A stretch of 64,000 nucleotides of DNA from Phragmites australis. Taxonomy: Eukaryota; Streptophyta; Magnoliopsida; Poales; Poaceae. Below the pieces are notes generated by a model that was not told the DNA's origin, did no database searches, and saw only the letters and a list, made by a program, of their open reading frames with translations. This document shows, piece after piece, positions 33,308-44,133 of the stretch (within the stretch, counting starts at the first letter, position 1; every line of letters starts with the position of its first letter). The position numbers were made by a program, and so were the translations under genes. The DNA lies in contig NC_084941.1 of the NCBI RefSeq assembly GCF_958298935.1, forward strand, positions 15,412,001 through 15,476,000, read 5' to 3'.

Positions 33308-34103
33308 CTGTTTGAAAGGGCCAAACACGCAACATGGTGAACTCCTCCACGAGGTCACGCATGCTCATCTTTTTTGCCACCCTCTGGAGAAGGGCCAGCC
33401 ATGAGGCAAATAGGTCGTCCATAATCCCCATCTCCGGCTCTGAAACATACGTGATATCCCAGTTTGCGGAACGAAGGGGCGATGCAAGGCCGATGTTGTA
33501 GTAAAATCACCATTGCAACCAGCCGGTATACTCTCGGCCATTAATGGCCTTTGTGGGGAAGGCATTGCAATACTGCAGCCGTATCTGGAAGTTGACACTC
33601 CTGAAGCTAAGGGGCCTCTTCATTCCCTTGACCTTGATCAACTTTGGTTGGCAGGAGGGAAAGTGGAGGGCCGCGAAGAAATCTGCCCTTCCTTCACACC
33701 CCTCCGCCCGCATGGCCTACTCAAAGGTGGCCAGGCGGGCAATGGCGTTGGCATGGAGCTGTGGAAGCTCCACGTAGAAGTGGCAGAGCACCTCTTCAAG
33801 CAATGGCACCAAGGGAAAACCCAGGCCCTCCTCGAAGAAGGCCTCAAACACCACGACTTCATGGGCCAGGGGCTTCGGGACCTCCTCACCCAACGAAGGT
33901 TGAGCAACAGCTCGGGAGGGAATCTTCCCCTCCCTAACCATCTGGTTGAGCTCCTCATCACCAATGATAGACACCCCCAGCGCAGTGGTTTGCCGCGAGT
34001 GGCTATTGCTGGCACGTTGGAGCTCCACTCTTGGTGACGGCCCCATCAGTGATGGGAAAGCCAGCACCACCTGAGGGTCCCCCGCCACAGCTACTCCAAC
34101 CAT
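33308..34103 (-). pseudogene. Antisense gene of Tat-2, upstream part of exon 1 (right of the CRM insertion)
   Basis: ATG at 34103-34101. The order of motifs matches Tat-1 exon 1: short variable start, MVREGKIPSRAV, then EEGLGFPLVPLLEEVLCHF, LHANAIARLATFE, CQPKLIKVKGMKRPLSFRS, GREYTGWLQW, and LLQRVAKKMSMRDLVEEFTM up to PFQT at the CRM insertion. The frame changes near 33715 and stops near 33507, so at least two lesions precede the CRM insertion point. Exon 1 resumes at 26304. Function unknown. Confidence 0.65.
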
Positions 34104-34306
34104 CTCCCCCGCGGCCTAAGTTTCGGGTTCACTCGGGGTACTCAAGCCAGCCATACGAACCGCAAGAGGACGGCGAAAGGCGCTGGATTACGAGAGAGAG
34201 AAGAGTAGGTATCAAAGGACAACTCACACAAAGCAAAAGGCACCGAAGACAAAGGCAGATGAGAATGAGGAGTTGGCGAAAAGGTCGCTTTGGGCAATCC
34301 TCCTCC

Positions 34307-34321
34307 TGCTACAAATAGGGA
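34307..34321 (-). promoter_or_regulatory. Possible decayed TATA box of the Tat-2 antisense gene
   Basis: Minus strand CCCTATTTGTAGCAG aligns by position with TCCTATAAATACAGA of Tat-1, about 205 bases before the ATG. The match is weak. Confidence 0.3.
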
Positions 34322-34669
34322 GCAAGTTGCCCCATCCAGCTGGTTGGCGCACACGCTGTCCTTTCACCTGCCAGGCCAAAATCATGGGGGAGCGAAATCA
34401 ACTCTCGTGACCCCCCAACGACAAGACGACACGCATCCCAGACCCCGCCTAACAGGGTAGGATTGCACCTCACCCCAGGGCGCATTCAATGCCCCCTATC
34501 ACCAACATCATCCAACATGTCATTCTGTCACCCGGGTCAAACCGTCCCGGACAAGCCAAGCAATTCTTGAACCACGAGCCATCAACCACAAGCCAGGGAC
34601 CGCCGGGGGCCTTATACCGAAGGAACCACCGGACCGACCGCTTTGCTGGCCACTCTCGCGAGGGGCTAC

Positions 34670-35544
34670 TGTTAGGGGTCGTTATCAAGGACCCTGACGG
34701 CCCCTTGGATTGCTCAGCCCCGCCTCCCAAAGGCTCGGCCTCTCGGTGCTTCTGCCTTCCGAAGCTCCGGCCTTCCAGTGCCCTACCTCCCAAAAGGCTC
34801 GGCCTTTCGAAGCCTCTGCCTTCCGAAGCCCCAGCCTTCCGGAGCTCAGCCTCCCGAAGGCTCGGTCCCCAAGCCTCGGCCTCTCGAAGCCCCGACCTTC
34901 CAAAGTCCCACCTCTTGGAGGATCAGCCTCCCGAGGCCTCGGCCTCCCGCTGCCCAGGCGGGCTTCCCGGAGGTTACTGGGTGAGTCATCAAGCCTCTAG
35001 AAAGATCTAGCAAAAGGGAAGCACCAGTCGTACTTTGCTTGCGAGGTGACTGGCATTAAATATTTAGGCTAGTGGACACCGCTCTGACGCTCTGGCATGA
35101 TGGTGCCTGCTCTGACACCCCTGACAGTGTGGCGCCGAGCCGCAGTTGGCGACCGGCTCGCCCCCTTCACGGGGCAAGCACCACAATAATTACGATGGTG
35201 GATATTTATCTCCCCGATAGGGTAGAAGGTAGTTATCTGGGATAAAGCCCAGTAATTCAGTCAGAACCCGGATATTTGTGCATTATGATAACTTATACGC
35301 CAAACTACACATGGCCCTATAAATAGGATGCCATGGTCCCCTAGGGAAACACAGCAAAAAAAAGATACAAAGGTGAAAGCACACCAAGTCACGCTGTGAT
35401 ACAACTTCCAGAGTGATACATTTTTCTACCATCAATATATTCGTGGTGTTCCTTCCTTTCAAACTTCGTCTTCAAGCTTGAGTCTCCTCCTTAGAAGAAA
35501 CTCTCGTCGTACTTGCTGGAGCAAGACAAACTCTTGCTCCAACA
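34670..35544 (+). repeat. 3' LTR of Tat-2 (about 875 bp)
   Basis: It begins TGTTAGGGGTC right after the polypurine tract gaggggctac (34660-34669). A TATA box ctataaatag lies at 35317-35326. The end at 35544 (gctccaaca) was chosen because cttgctggagcaag...ctccaaca parallels the Tat-1 LTR end. An alternative end is 35702 (cctctaaca). The stretch 34690-34970 is a C/T-rich low-complexity region built from 'cctcggcctcccgaagc'-like words. Confidence 0.65.
35317..35326 (+). promoter_or_regulatory. LTR TATA box (Tat-2)
   Basis: ctataaatag, the same sequence as in the Tat-1 LTR, about 230 bases before the LTR end. Confidence 0.6.
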
Positions 35545-35842
35545 AGATCCAAAGTATGACATTACACATTCTGGGAATCAATGATGATCTCAGATATAAA
35601 AATCCTACAGGTACATCATTTGAGATTACAAATGATGGTACATTATGTAGCAATTCCAATAGTATGTCAAGGTAGGTCTATCCAACACCACGTCCTCTAA
35701 CATGTGTCCACATTATTAATTTGATAACTCTATACCTATGATCCATAAAACATGATCATCAATTAAAATAAACGTCTGTCTATGAATCATCATTGTACCA
35801 CATAATGACGAGACAAGTGATCATTCGGAATAACATCATAAT
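35545..35842. other. Short flank between Tat-2 and the Tekay element; nothing recognised
   Basis: AT-rich sequence. A 65-codon open frame crosses its left part without recognisable similarity. It ends with the candidate target site ataat (35838-35842). Confidence 0.4.
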
Positions 35843-38800
35843 TGTCACACCCGGTTTTAACGGCCAAAACCAGATGCAGCTTATTTGTGCCCAGGATGTT
35901 CAACAACATAAGGACGTCACAGGTGAAGTAACAAAAGCAATACTTTAACTTACAATCATCAAACTCTTACACAGAGTCTTCACCTAAACAACTCTACTAA
36001 CCAATCTATAACTATTAAACGACGACAGCAGAATGAAAGCATCGACGATCAAGCACTCCATAGGCACCGACTGGAAGACACGCTCCTAGAACACCAGGTC
36101 ATCATCTTGAATGTCTTCCACTCAGTAGCATATGTTTTTGGTAGGAGAAAGCAAGGGTGAGCACATAATGTACTCAGCAAGTGTGGAAAAATAATGACAT
36201 GCAGGCTTATATCAAGGATAGGCTAACACAAGGTATTATTTGCGTAAATGCGGGTAATGAAAACACAATTGGACTCAAAAGCATTAGACAATATTAAATG
36301 AATGTAACCCAACAATCCATCATCTAGCATACAAGGTTCCCCACCCTGCATACCACAACCGTCTAGTACTCCCTGTACTAAGACCAAGACCCCACCATCT
36401 AGTACTCCCTCTACCAGAACCAAAACCAAACCACCATCTAATCATGTGAGGATCCAAGTCTCTCATATCCGTGAGCACGGCTGTTATAACAGTTTTACAC
36501 TCTGCAGAGGTTGTACAACTTTCCCACGAGTCGTGATTTCATCACCTGCAAGCAGATGACTAAAGTCTCCATGTTGCAGTGCCGGCCAAGCACTATACAC
36601 ACGCTAGTGGTGTGTTGCCAGGAGATCACTACGAAGCCTTTACAAAGAATCCTCCCAGTATGTGTCACCAACACTCCTGGTTTCACCGCTAGGTACTACC
36701 ACCTAGAAGCCCCCTCTTGTGCCACGTGGTTTTGGAGGATTTCCTTCTCTCATCCACGCCGCCCCTCTGGCCCACACAACACTGGAAGAACCCTAATTAA
36801 TCGGCTAAGCCTTCCCATATCAGTCTCATGTTTGTACGGAGCTTCTCGGGTTGTCGCTCCACGAACCGGTCCTTACTTAGGTTACTTGAGCAAATACTAA
36901 ACCAACGTCATAACCATGACAACCATCAGAACTACCTTGCTCAAGGCCTAAGGTTCCATGTTGCTAGACCATTAACCAGTTAACCACTATTGTTGCATAT
37001 GTTCATTTGTTAAGTATATGACACTCCCCAATATCCCAAAAGCATGGCTAAGCAACCTACCCATAAAAGACTCCTAACCAAAAACCATCTAGGTTCCAAG
37101 GGATGATAAGGGAAAATCTAGGGAAAATCCTAACATAGGTGACTACCCATCATATTGACAGACATTGCATTCAGTTTTGTAAAATAAAACATTTAAAAAC
37201 ATAGGTTCAATATGATCAAGGACACTTGCCTTCTCCTTGCTGCTGCTCAGTGCATTCTTGCTCCTGGTCTTGATATTCTTCAAACTGATCTGGGGCGTTG
37301 ACGACTAATTGCATAATAACTGGCAAAGCACACAAATAAAACATACTAAGAACAGAGCACAACCAGAGAAACAACAAGACAAAACCTATCTAGAAAGATA
37401 GAGCTCGGAGAAACGAATCTATCGGTGCAAGAATCGCTTAAATCGGAGTTACGACGGAAAAGATATGTTAGAAAATAGATTAGGGTTTATTTTAATTAAG
37501 AAAAGGACTAAATTGTAATTATGGAAAAGTATAGGGACTATTTTATGAAAATAGAGGGACCTATTTGTAATTATGAAAAAGTTCAGGGACTAAACTGTAA
37601 AAAGATAGGGGCTTTTAGGTAATTACAAAAAAGTCTAGGGGCCTTCTGCAAAATTACCAATTAAAGGAATTATCTTGAATTTTTGGAATTATCTTTGTAC
37701 TGGAAAAGCTTGAATTGCTGACTGGGTAGATGATTGGGCATATGGCTGTTGTGGCACTGATGTGGCAGGGTGATGTGGCTAAGGCGCTGACTGTGTTTAA
37801 AGAGGCGACACATGGCAACTTGCTACTGGCTTCTGAAGAGGTATTCTAGTATGTAATCGGGACCATACGCTATAGATTGGACGGCTCAGGACATTTGGGG
37901 ATAGAACCGGCAGCGGCACAAATCAAAGACGGCGACGCCGGCTCAGGACGCGGCGGAGGCTCGCCGGAGCGGAGGGAAAAAGGTCGTCGCCGACTTCGGA
38001 CTTTGACAACGAGCAGCGGATAAGCTTCAGGAGGATAAGGGGATTCCGATTGAGGTCTCACCTCGGGCGGCGTGACACGGGGGAGGTCCAGCGGCGGTGA
38101 GGGAGGCAGTGGCGCACAGGAGCTCGTCGGCGGAGGGGTTCCGGCGACCGGGAAGCGAAGACAAAGGCACCAACGCGTTCGGAGGTCGACGAAGGAGCTG
38201 CTGGGCGGCTAGTCGGCGGTAAAGTGCGATGGAATCGGCGAGTTGGTGAGCTCGGTGGGCTCTAATGGCGGCGGCGGCAGGCTCTCGATGATTCGGCGAT
38301 TTGGGCTCGGGTTTCAGCGGTTTTGGCTATGGGAGATCCAAGGGGGACAGCCGGGGTTATATAGACGGCGAGAGGAGGTCGGGACGGGTCAGGACTCTCA
38401 AAGGTGGCGGCGGATTGACTCGGATATGGCGGCGGAGTCCGGGTGGAAGACGATTCCGACATGCGGGCCCCACTTGGCGGCGACTCGGTGAAGGCGGCTC
38501 GACAGAAGGCGCGTTCACAAGCGAGCGCGGGCGTGTGCGGCTGGGTGGGTCGGCTCGGGCGCGTGACGCGACCCAGGAGGAGCGGCGTGAGGCGAGGAAG
38601 GATTGGGCCGGCATGGAAGAGTGGGCCGAAGGAGGAAGGGCGGCCCGGGAGGGAGTTTTAATCTTTTCTTTTCTTTTTATTTCTTTCTCTTTTTCCAAAA
38701 CTATTTTCTATTGTTTTCTAAACATTGCAAAATCTATTCTCAAGCAAACAATTCAAATAACTTAACCAAAAACCTAAATGCCTAACTCCAGCATGAATAC

Positions 38801-38932
38801 AATCAAACAAATAATACTCCTAATTCAAATTTGAATTTAGAAATTAGGTTTTATCCTATGCTATTTGTTTAAACTCAAATTAAATCTAGGAAAATTTTAG
38901 AGAATTGCAAAATTTGAAAATCGGGTGTGACA
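35843..38932 (-). repeat. 3' LTR of Tekay-1 (3090 bp)
   Basis: Shares its full length with 41027-44133 and, more distantly, with 60230-63297. Minus-strand TATA box CTATATAAC at about 38356-38365. At 37495-37665 there are diverged ~30-base repeats of the type 'aaaagt.tagggacctatttgtaatta'. The polypurine tract AAGGGGGGTAGATTTG (minus strand) abuts it at 38933-38948. Confidence 0.9.
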
Positions 38933-38949
38933 AATCTACCCCCCTTAAA

Positions 38950-39250
38950 AGAATCTCGCCCTCGAGATTTGGGTAGATCGGAAAAGAGACAAGGGAAACT
39001 AGTCTTCAAACTATCTTCTTGCTTTCCAAATTATTTTCTCCTCTGGGTGGTTACTTTCTCTTGACCCTAAATCTTCGAGGACCTCTGACGGGCGTAACCT
39101 TGAAATAGAGATAATCTCCAACTTGAGTGTCAATTCTCTGAGTCTGTTATCCGCATAACTTTTGTGTCTTGGATGAGCAATTCTTTGATTCTAAAACTAT
39201 GGAGTTTGTTGGAAAGTCTACCCCCCTTATTTTAAGACTCATTCTATGAT
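38950..39250 (-). pseudogene. Remnant of Tekay-1 integrase C-terminus
   Basis: The minus strand shows broken matches to the segment seen intact in the 63321-64000 element: around 39120-39180 equivalents of KSYADNRRRELVFEIGD and around 39060-39110 of YLKVSPMRGLRRF. No frame is kept. Between here and the end of gag at 39297, protease, RT, RNase H and the integrase core are missing. Confidence 0.6.
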
Positions 39251-39296
39251 GCATATACTTTGTAGCTACGAAAGAATGCGAAGCTCTGGAATCAAA

Positions 39297-40478
39297 TCAA
39301 ATTGATGCAGGCTGGGAGTTGTCAAGAGACATACCGTACTCTATATCCTGAGCATCTTGAGCTTTTTCTGCTGTAACATGGTTGACCTTCCCTCGGATGA
39401 AGTTCTGCTGCCCACGGTTGTTCTGAATGGGGGCTTGATTTCCATTACGTGCTTGGGATTGAAACTGAGTAGACTTTGGAGTATTAATGTTGGCCAATCC
39501 TGGATACTTCTTAGGACACATATTCACATAATGCCCTTGTTCTCCACAATGGAAACATCTCTTGCCTGAGGCGGGAGTAGCTGGGCTGTTCTTGACTTGA
39601 GGAGTGGCTGGTGGATCGAAGTGTTGAATAGGGGCTTGAGACTGAGTCCTATTCTGGTTGTTGGAAAGAAATATAGGACCTTGCGGAGGAGATTGACTTG
39701 TCACACGGGAACGTGTGTTGCTTAATTGTCCTTGAAATGACATCTTCCTCTTCTTCTCATTTAGCTGACGGCGCTTGTGTTCAACCACTAAAGCTTTGTT
39801 CACCATAGCTTGGAAATTAGCAAACTCCTGAGGAAGTAGGGCATACTCAATGGCATCATTCAGACCTTCAAGAAAACGTTCCTGCTTCTTCTCATCTGTA
39901 TCCACTTCATTTGGAGCATACCTAGACAACTGAGTAAACTTGGTCACATATTCTCTTACAGTCATTGATCCTTGCTTCAAGCTCATAAACTCCTTCTTCT
40001 TCAAACAAACATCTCCAGATGACAGGTGATGAGTGCGGAAACTGGATTTGAACTCCATCCAGGTGATAGATTCTGGATTTTCATGTGAAGCGTAGTATGC
40101 TTCCCACCAGTCCAAGGCTTGACCGGCGAGTTGGTGTGAAGCATAGAGTACCATCTCTCTGTCAGAGCATTGTGCAACTTGTAGCTTCCTTTCTATATCC
40201 TTCAGCTAATCATCTGCATCCATAGGCTCCACTGCATAATTGAAGACTGGGGGCTGAGTTCTCTTGAATTCTTCAAGTCTTGATGGTTGGTGTGATTGAG
40301 AAACATGAGTTGATTGTTGTTGCTGCATCTGCACCATGGTTTGAACTAAGGCTTGCAAGATTTGAGTTTGTATAGCCATCTGTTGTTCCAAGGTCATGGG
40401 AGGTGGTGGGGGTGGACTCTGGTTGTTGTTGTTGTTGTCCTCATAGCCGTTACTGATGTTCCTTCTTGTGTTAACCAT
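39297..40478 (-). pseudogene. Tekay-1 gag, one in-frame stop
   Basis: ATG at 40478-40476, preceded by the leader. The N-terminus has a Pro run and Gln-rich stretch (MQTQILQALVQT-like). A TAA lies in frame at 40204-40206, then the capsid domain (QLAGQALDWWEAYY, FRTHHLSSGDV, GSMTVREYVTKFTQLSRYA, FLEGLNDAIEYAL) and a zinc knuckle CFHCGEQGHYVNMCP near 39550, ending at 39297. Length and motif order fit Tekay/Del gag. Only the single stop prevents full translation. Confidence 0.85.
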
Positions 40479-41009
40479 CTGATCGGAGTTGGAAAGAGAA
40501 AAGAATAGGTAAGGGAGACTGGAAAGGATTCTAGTTAAGGGAAACCCAACTATATTATATTATATAGATATTAAAATACAGCTGTGGATAAGGTGCCAAA
40601 GCATTCCACAACACACATCAACACTCAAACAAAAGATCCAAATCACACACTAAGCACCATAACAATTCTCACACTATCATTATTATCCTTAACGATTGAA
40701 TCAAACGTTCTACTCTAACGTTTCTGGAGAAAAAGGTAAAATCCTTCTATAACTCGAAAAACTAAAACTAACACAAGCACGGGGGGGGGAGATCTTCAAG
40801 TCTTCAGCGTTGTGGTAGACGATTCTTCCTTGTGGCGAAGAGTCTTCAACTTCATACGAGGTAGAAGCTTCTAGTGAGATCTTTAAGTGCATCCTTCTTG
40901 ATCGGAGAAACCGGGAGAGAGAAACTGAGAGGTTAGAAAAGCATGGGATGGTAACTATGACCTTATGGCACGACCATTCTATCTAGGCTTGCGGTCCTAC
41001 AGTCAGTAT

Positions 41010-41022
41010 GGCTCTGATACCA
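41010..41022 (-). other. Primer-binding site of Tekay-1
   Basis: Minus strand TGGTATCAGAGCC, a perfect initiator-Met tRNA match, four bases inside the LTR end. Confidence 0.9.
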
Positions 41023-41026
41023 CCTC

Positions 41027-44000
41027 TGTCACACCCGGTTTTAAAGGGCAAAACCAGATACGGCTTATGTGTGCCCAGGATGTTCAACACACATAACGAC
41101 GTCACAGGTGAAGTAACAAAAGCAATACTTTAACTTACAATCATCAAACTCTTACACAGAGTCTTCACCTAAACAACTCTACTAACCAATCTATAACTAT
41201 TAAACGACGACAGCAGAATGAAAGCATCGACGATCAAGCACTCCATAGGCACCGACTGGAAGACACGCTCCTAGAACACCAGGTCGTCATCTTGAATGTC
41301 TTCCACTCAGTAGCATATGTTTTTGGTAGGAGAAAGCAAGGGTGAGCACATAATGTACTCAGCAAGTATGGAAAAATAATGACATGCAGGCTTATATCAA
41401 GGATAGGCTAACACAAGGTATTATTTGCGTAAATGCGGGTAATGAAAACACATTTGGACTCAAAAGCATTAGACAGTATTAAATGAATGTAACCCAACAA
41501 TCCATCATCTAGCATACAAGGTTCCCCACCCTGCATACCACAACCGTCTAGTACTCCCTGTACTAAGACCAAGACCCACCATCTAGTACTCCCTGTACCA
41601 GAACCAAAACCAAACCACCATCTAATCATGTGAGGATCCAAATCTCTCATATCCGTGAGCACGACTGTTATAATAGTTTTACACTCTGCAGAGGTTGTAC
41701 AACTTTCCCACGAGTCGTGATTTCATCACCTGCAAGCAGATGACTAAAGTCTCCATGTTGCAGTGCCGGCTAAGCACTATACACACGCCAGTGGTGTGTT
41801 GCTAGGAGATCACTACGAAGCCTTTATAAAGAATCCTCCCAGTATGCGTCACCAACACTCCAGGTTTCACCGCTAGGTACTACCACCTAGAAGCCCCCTC
41901 TTGTGCCACGTGGTTTCTGAGAATTTCCTTCTCTCATCCACGCCTCCCCTTTGGCCCACACAACACTGGAAGAACCCTAATTAATCAGCTAAGCCTTCCC
42001 ATACCAGTCTCGTGTTTGTACGGAGCTTCTCAGGTTGTTGCTCCACGAACCGGTCCTTACTTAGGTTACTTGAGCAAATACTAAACCAACGTCATAACCA
42101 TGACAACCATCAGAACTACCTTGCTCAAGGCCTAAGGTTCCATGTTGCTAGACCATTAACCAGTTAACCACTATTGTTGCATATGTTCATTAGTCAAGTA
42201 TATGACACTCCCCAATATCCCAAACGCATGGCTAAGCAATCTACCCATAAAAGACTCCTAACCAAAAACCATCTAGGTTCCAAGGGATGATAAGGGAAAA
42301 TCTAGGGAAAATCCTAACATAGGTGACTATCCATCATATTGACAAACATTGCATTCAGTTTTGTAAAACAAAACATTTAAAAACATAGGTTCAATATGAT
42401 CAAGGACACTTGCCTTCTCCTTGCTGCTGCTCAGTGCATTCTTGCTCCTGGTCTTGATATTCTTCAAACTGATCTGGGGCGTTGACGACTAATCGCATAA
42501 TATCGGCAAAGCACACAAACTAAACATACTAAGAACAGAGCACAACCAGAGAAACAACAAGACAAAACCTATCTAGAAAGATAGAGCTCGGAGAAACCAA
42601 TCTATCGGCGCAAGAATCGCTTAAATCGGAGTTACGACGAAAAAGATATGTTAGAAACAAGATTAGGGTTTATTTTAATTAAGAAAAGGACTAAATTGTA
42701 ATTATGGAAAAGTACAGGGACCTTTTTGTAAAAATAGAGGGACCTATTTGTAATTATGAAAAAGTTTAGGGACTAAACTATAAAAAGATAGGGGCTTTTA
42801 GGTAATTACAGAAAAGTTTAGGGGTCCTTCTGCAAATTACCAATTAAAGGAATTATCTAGAATTTTTGGAATTATCTTTGTATCGGAAAAGCTTAAATTG
42901 CTGACTGGGTAGATGATTGGGCATATGGTTGATGTGGCGCACATGTGGCACTGATGTGGCAGGGTGATGTGGCTAAGGCGCTGACTGTGTTTAAAGAGGC
43001 GACACGTGGCAATTTGCTACTGGCTGCTGAAGAGGTATTCTAGTATGTAATCGGGACCATACGCTATAGATTGGATGGCTCAGGACAGTTGGGGATAGAA
43101 CCGGCGGCGGCACAGATCTAAGACGGCAGCGCCGGCTAGGGACGCGGCGGAGGCTCGCCGGAGCGGACGGAAAAATGTCGTCGCCAACTTCGGACTTCGA
43201 CGACGAGCGGCGGATAAGCTTGAGGAGGGTAAGGGGATTCCAATTAAGGTCTCACCTCGGGCGGCGCGACACGGGGGAGGTCCAGCGGCGGTGAGGGAGG
43301 CAGTGGCGCACAGGAGCTTGTCGACGGAGGGGTTTCGGCGACCGGGAAGCGAAGACAAAGGCACCAGCGCGTTTGGAGGTCGACAGAGGAGCTGCTGGGC
43401 AGCTAGTCGGCGGCAAAGTGCGATGGAATCGGCGAGTTGGCAAGCTCGGTCGGCTCTAATGGCGGCGGCGGTAGGCTCTCGGTGATTCGGCGATTTGGGC
43501 TCGGGTTTTGGCGGTTTTGGCTCTGGGAGATCCAAGGGGGACGCCCGAGGTTATATAGACGACGAGAGGAGGTCAGGACGGGTCAGGACTCTCAAAGGTG
43601 GCGGCGGATCGACTCGGATATGGTGGCGGAGTTCGGGTGGAAGACGATTCCGACGTGCGGGCCCCACTTGGCGGCGACTCGGTGATGGCGGCTCGGCGGA
43701 AGGCGCGTTCACAAGCGAGCGCGGGCGTGTGCGGCTGGCTGGGCCGGCTCGGGCGCGCGACGCGGCCCAGGAGGAGCGGCGTGAGTCGGGGAAGGAATGG
43801 GCCGGCATGGAAGAGTGGGCCGAAGGAGGAAGGGCGGCCCGGGAGGGAGTTTTAACCTTTTCTTTTCTTTTTATTTCTTTCTCTTTTTCCAAAACTATTT
43901 TCTATTATTTTCTAAACATTGCTAAATCTATTCTCAAGCAAACAATTCAAATAAGTCAACCAAAAACCTAAATGCCTAACTCCAGTATGAATACAATCAA

Positions 44001-44133
44001 ATAAATAATACTCCTAAATCAAATTTGAATTTGAATTTAGAAATTAGGTTTTATCCTATGCTATTTGTTTAAACTCAAATTAAATCTAGGAAAATTTTAG
44101 AGAATTGCAAAATTTGAAAATCAGGGTGTGACA
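41027..44133 (-). repeat. 5' LTR of Tekay-1 (3107 bp)
   Basis: Partner of 35843-38932. TATA box on the minus strand at 43549-43560 (GTCTATATAACC). Downstream of it the GC-rich stretch to 43080 holds a 151-codon frame that is not conserved in the sister LTRs, so it is not called as a gene. Confidence 0.9.

Larger units (their letters stand above)
19802..35544 (+). mobile_element. Second Tat-lineage element (Tat-2), 5' part missing, split by a CRM insertion
   Basis: The order pol, ~98 bp tandem array, antisense gene, polypurine tract, LTR is identical to Tat-1, but the sequence differs and lacks the CGAAG richness. Its gag, primer-binding site and 5' LTR are absent: Tat-type sequence starts abruptly at about 19802 beside family B. 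The CRM element 26305-33307 interrupts it. Without that insertion the remaining length is about 8.7 kb. Confidence 0.8.
35843..44133 (-). mobile_element. Tekay-type chromovirus with 3.1 kb LTRs, most of pol deleted (Tekay-1)
   Basis: LTRs 35843-38932 and 41027-44133 both have TGTCACACCC...GGGTGTGACA ends. The interior is only 2.1 kb: leader, gag and a short piece of integrase C-terminus. Flanking 5-mers are ataat and acaat, a target duplication with one mismatch. A hand comparison of the first ~290 LTR bases gives about seven substitutions (2-3%), so it is clearly older than the CRM insertion. PBS and PPT are present, so the RNA could be copied in trans. Confidence 0.9.

Noticed and set aside
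33207..33431. 74-codon minus-strand frame crossing the CRM LTR edge
   Set aside because: It fuses Tat-2 exon sequence with LTR sequence by chance; the target duplication shows the true boundary at 33307.
35545..35702. Extension of the Tat-2 LTR to 35702 (cctctaaca end)
   Set aside because: Possible, but the 35544 end aligns better with the Tat-1 LTR end; kept as the alternative in the LTR entry.
43080..43535. 151-codon GC-rich frame just downstream of the TATA box in the Tekay-1 5' LTR
   Set aside because: The frame is not maintained in the 3' LTR copy (37870-38350) or in Tekay-2; amino-acid bias reflects GC-rich sequence.
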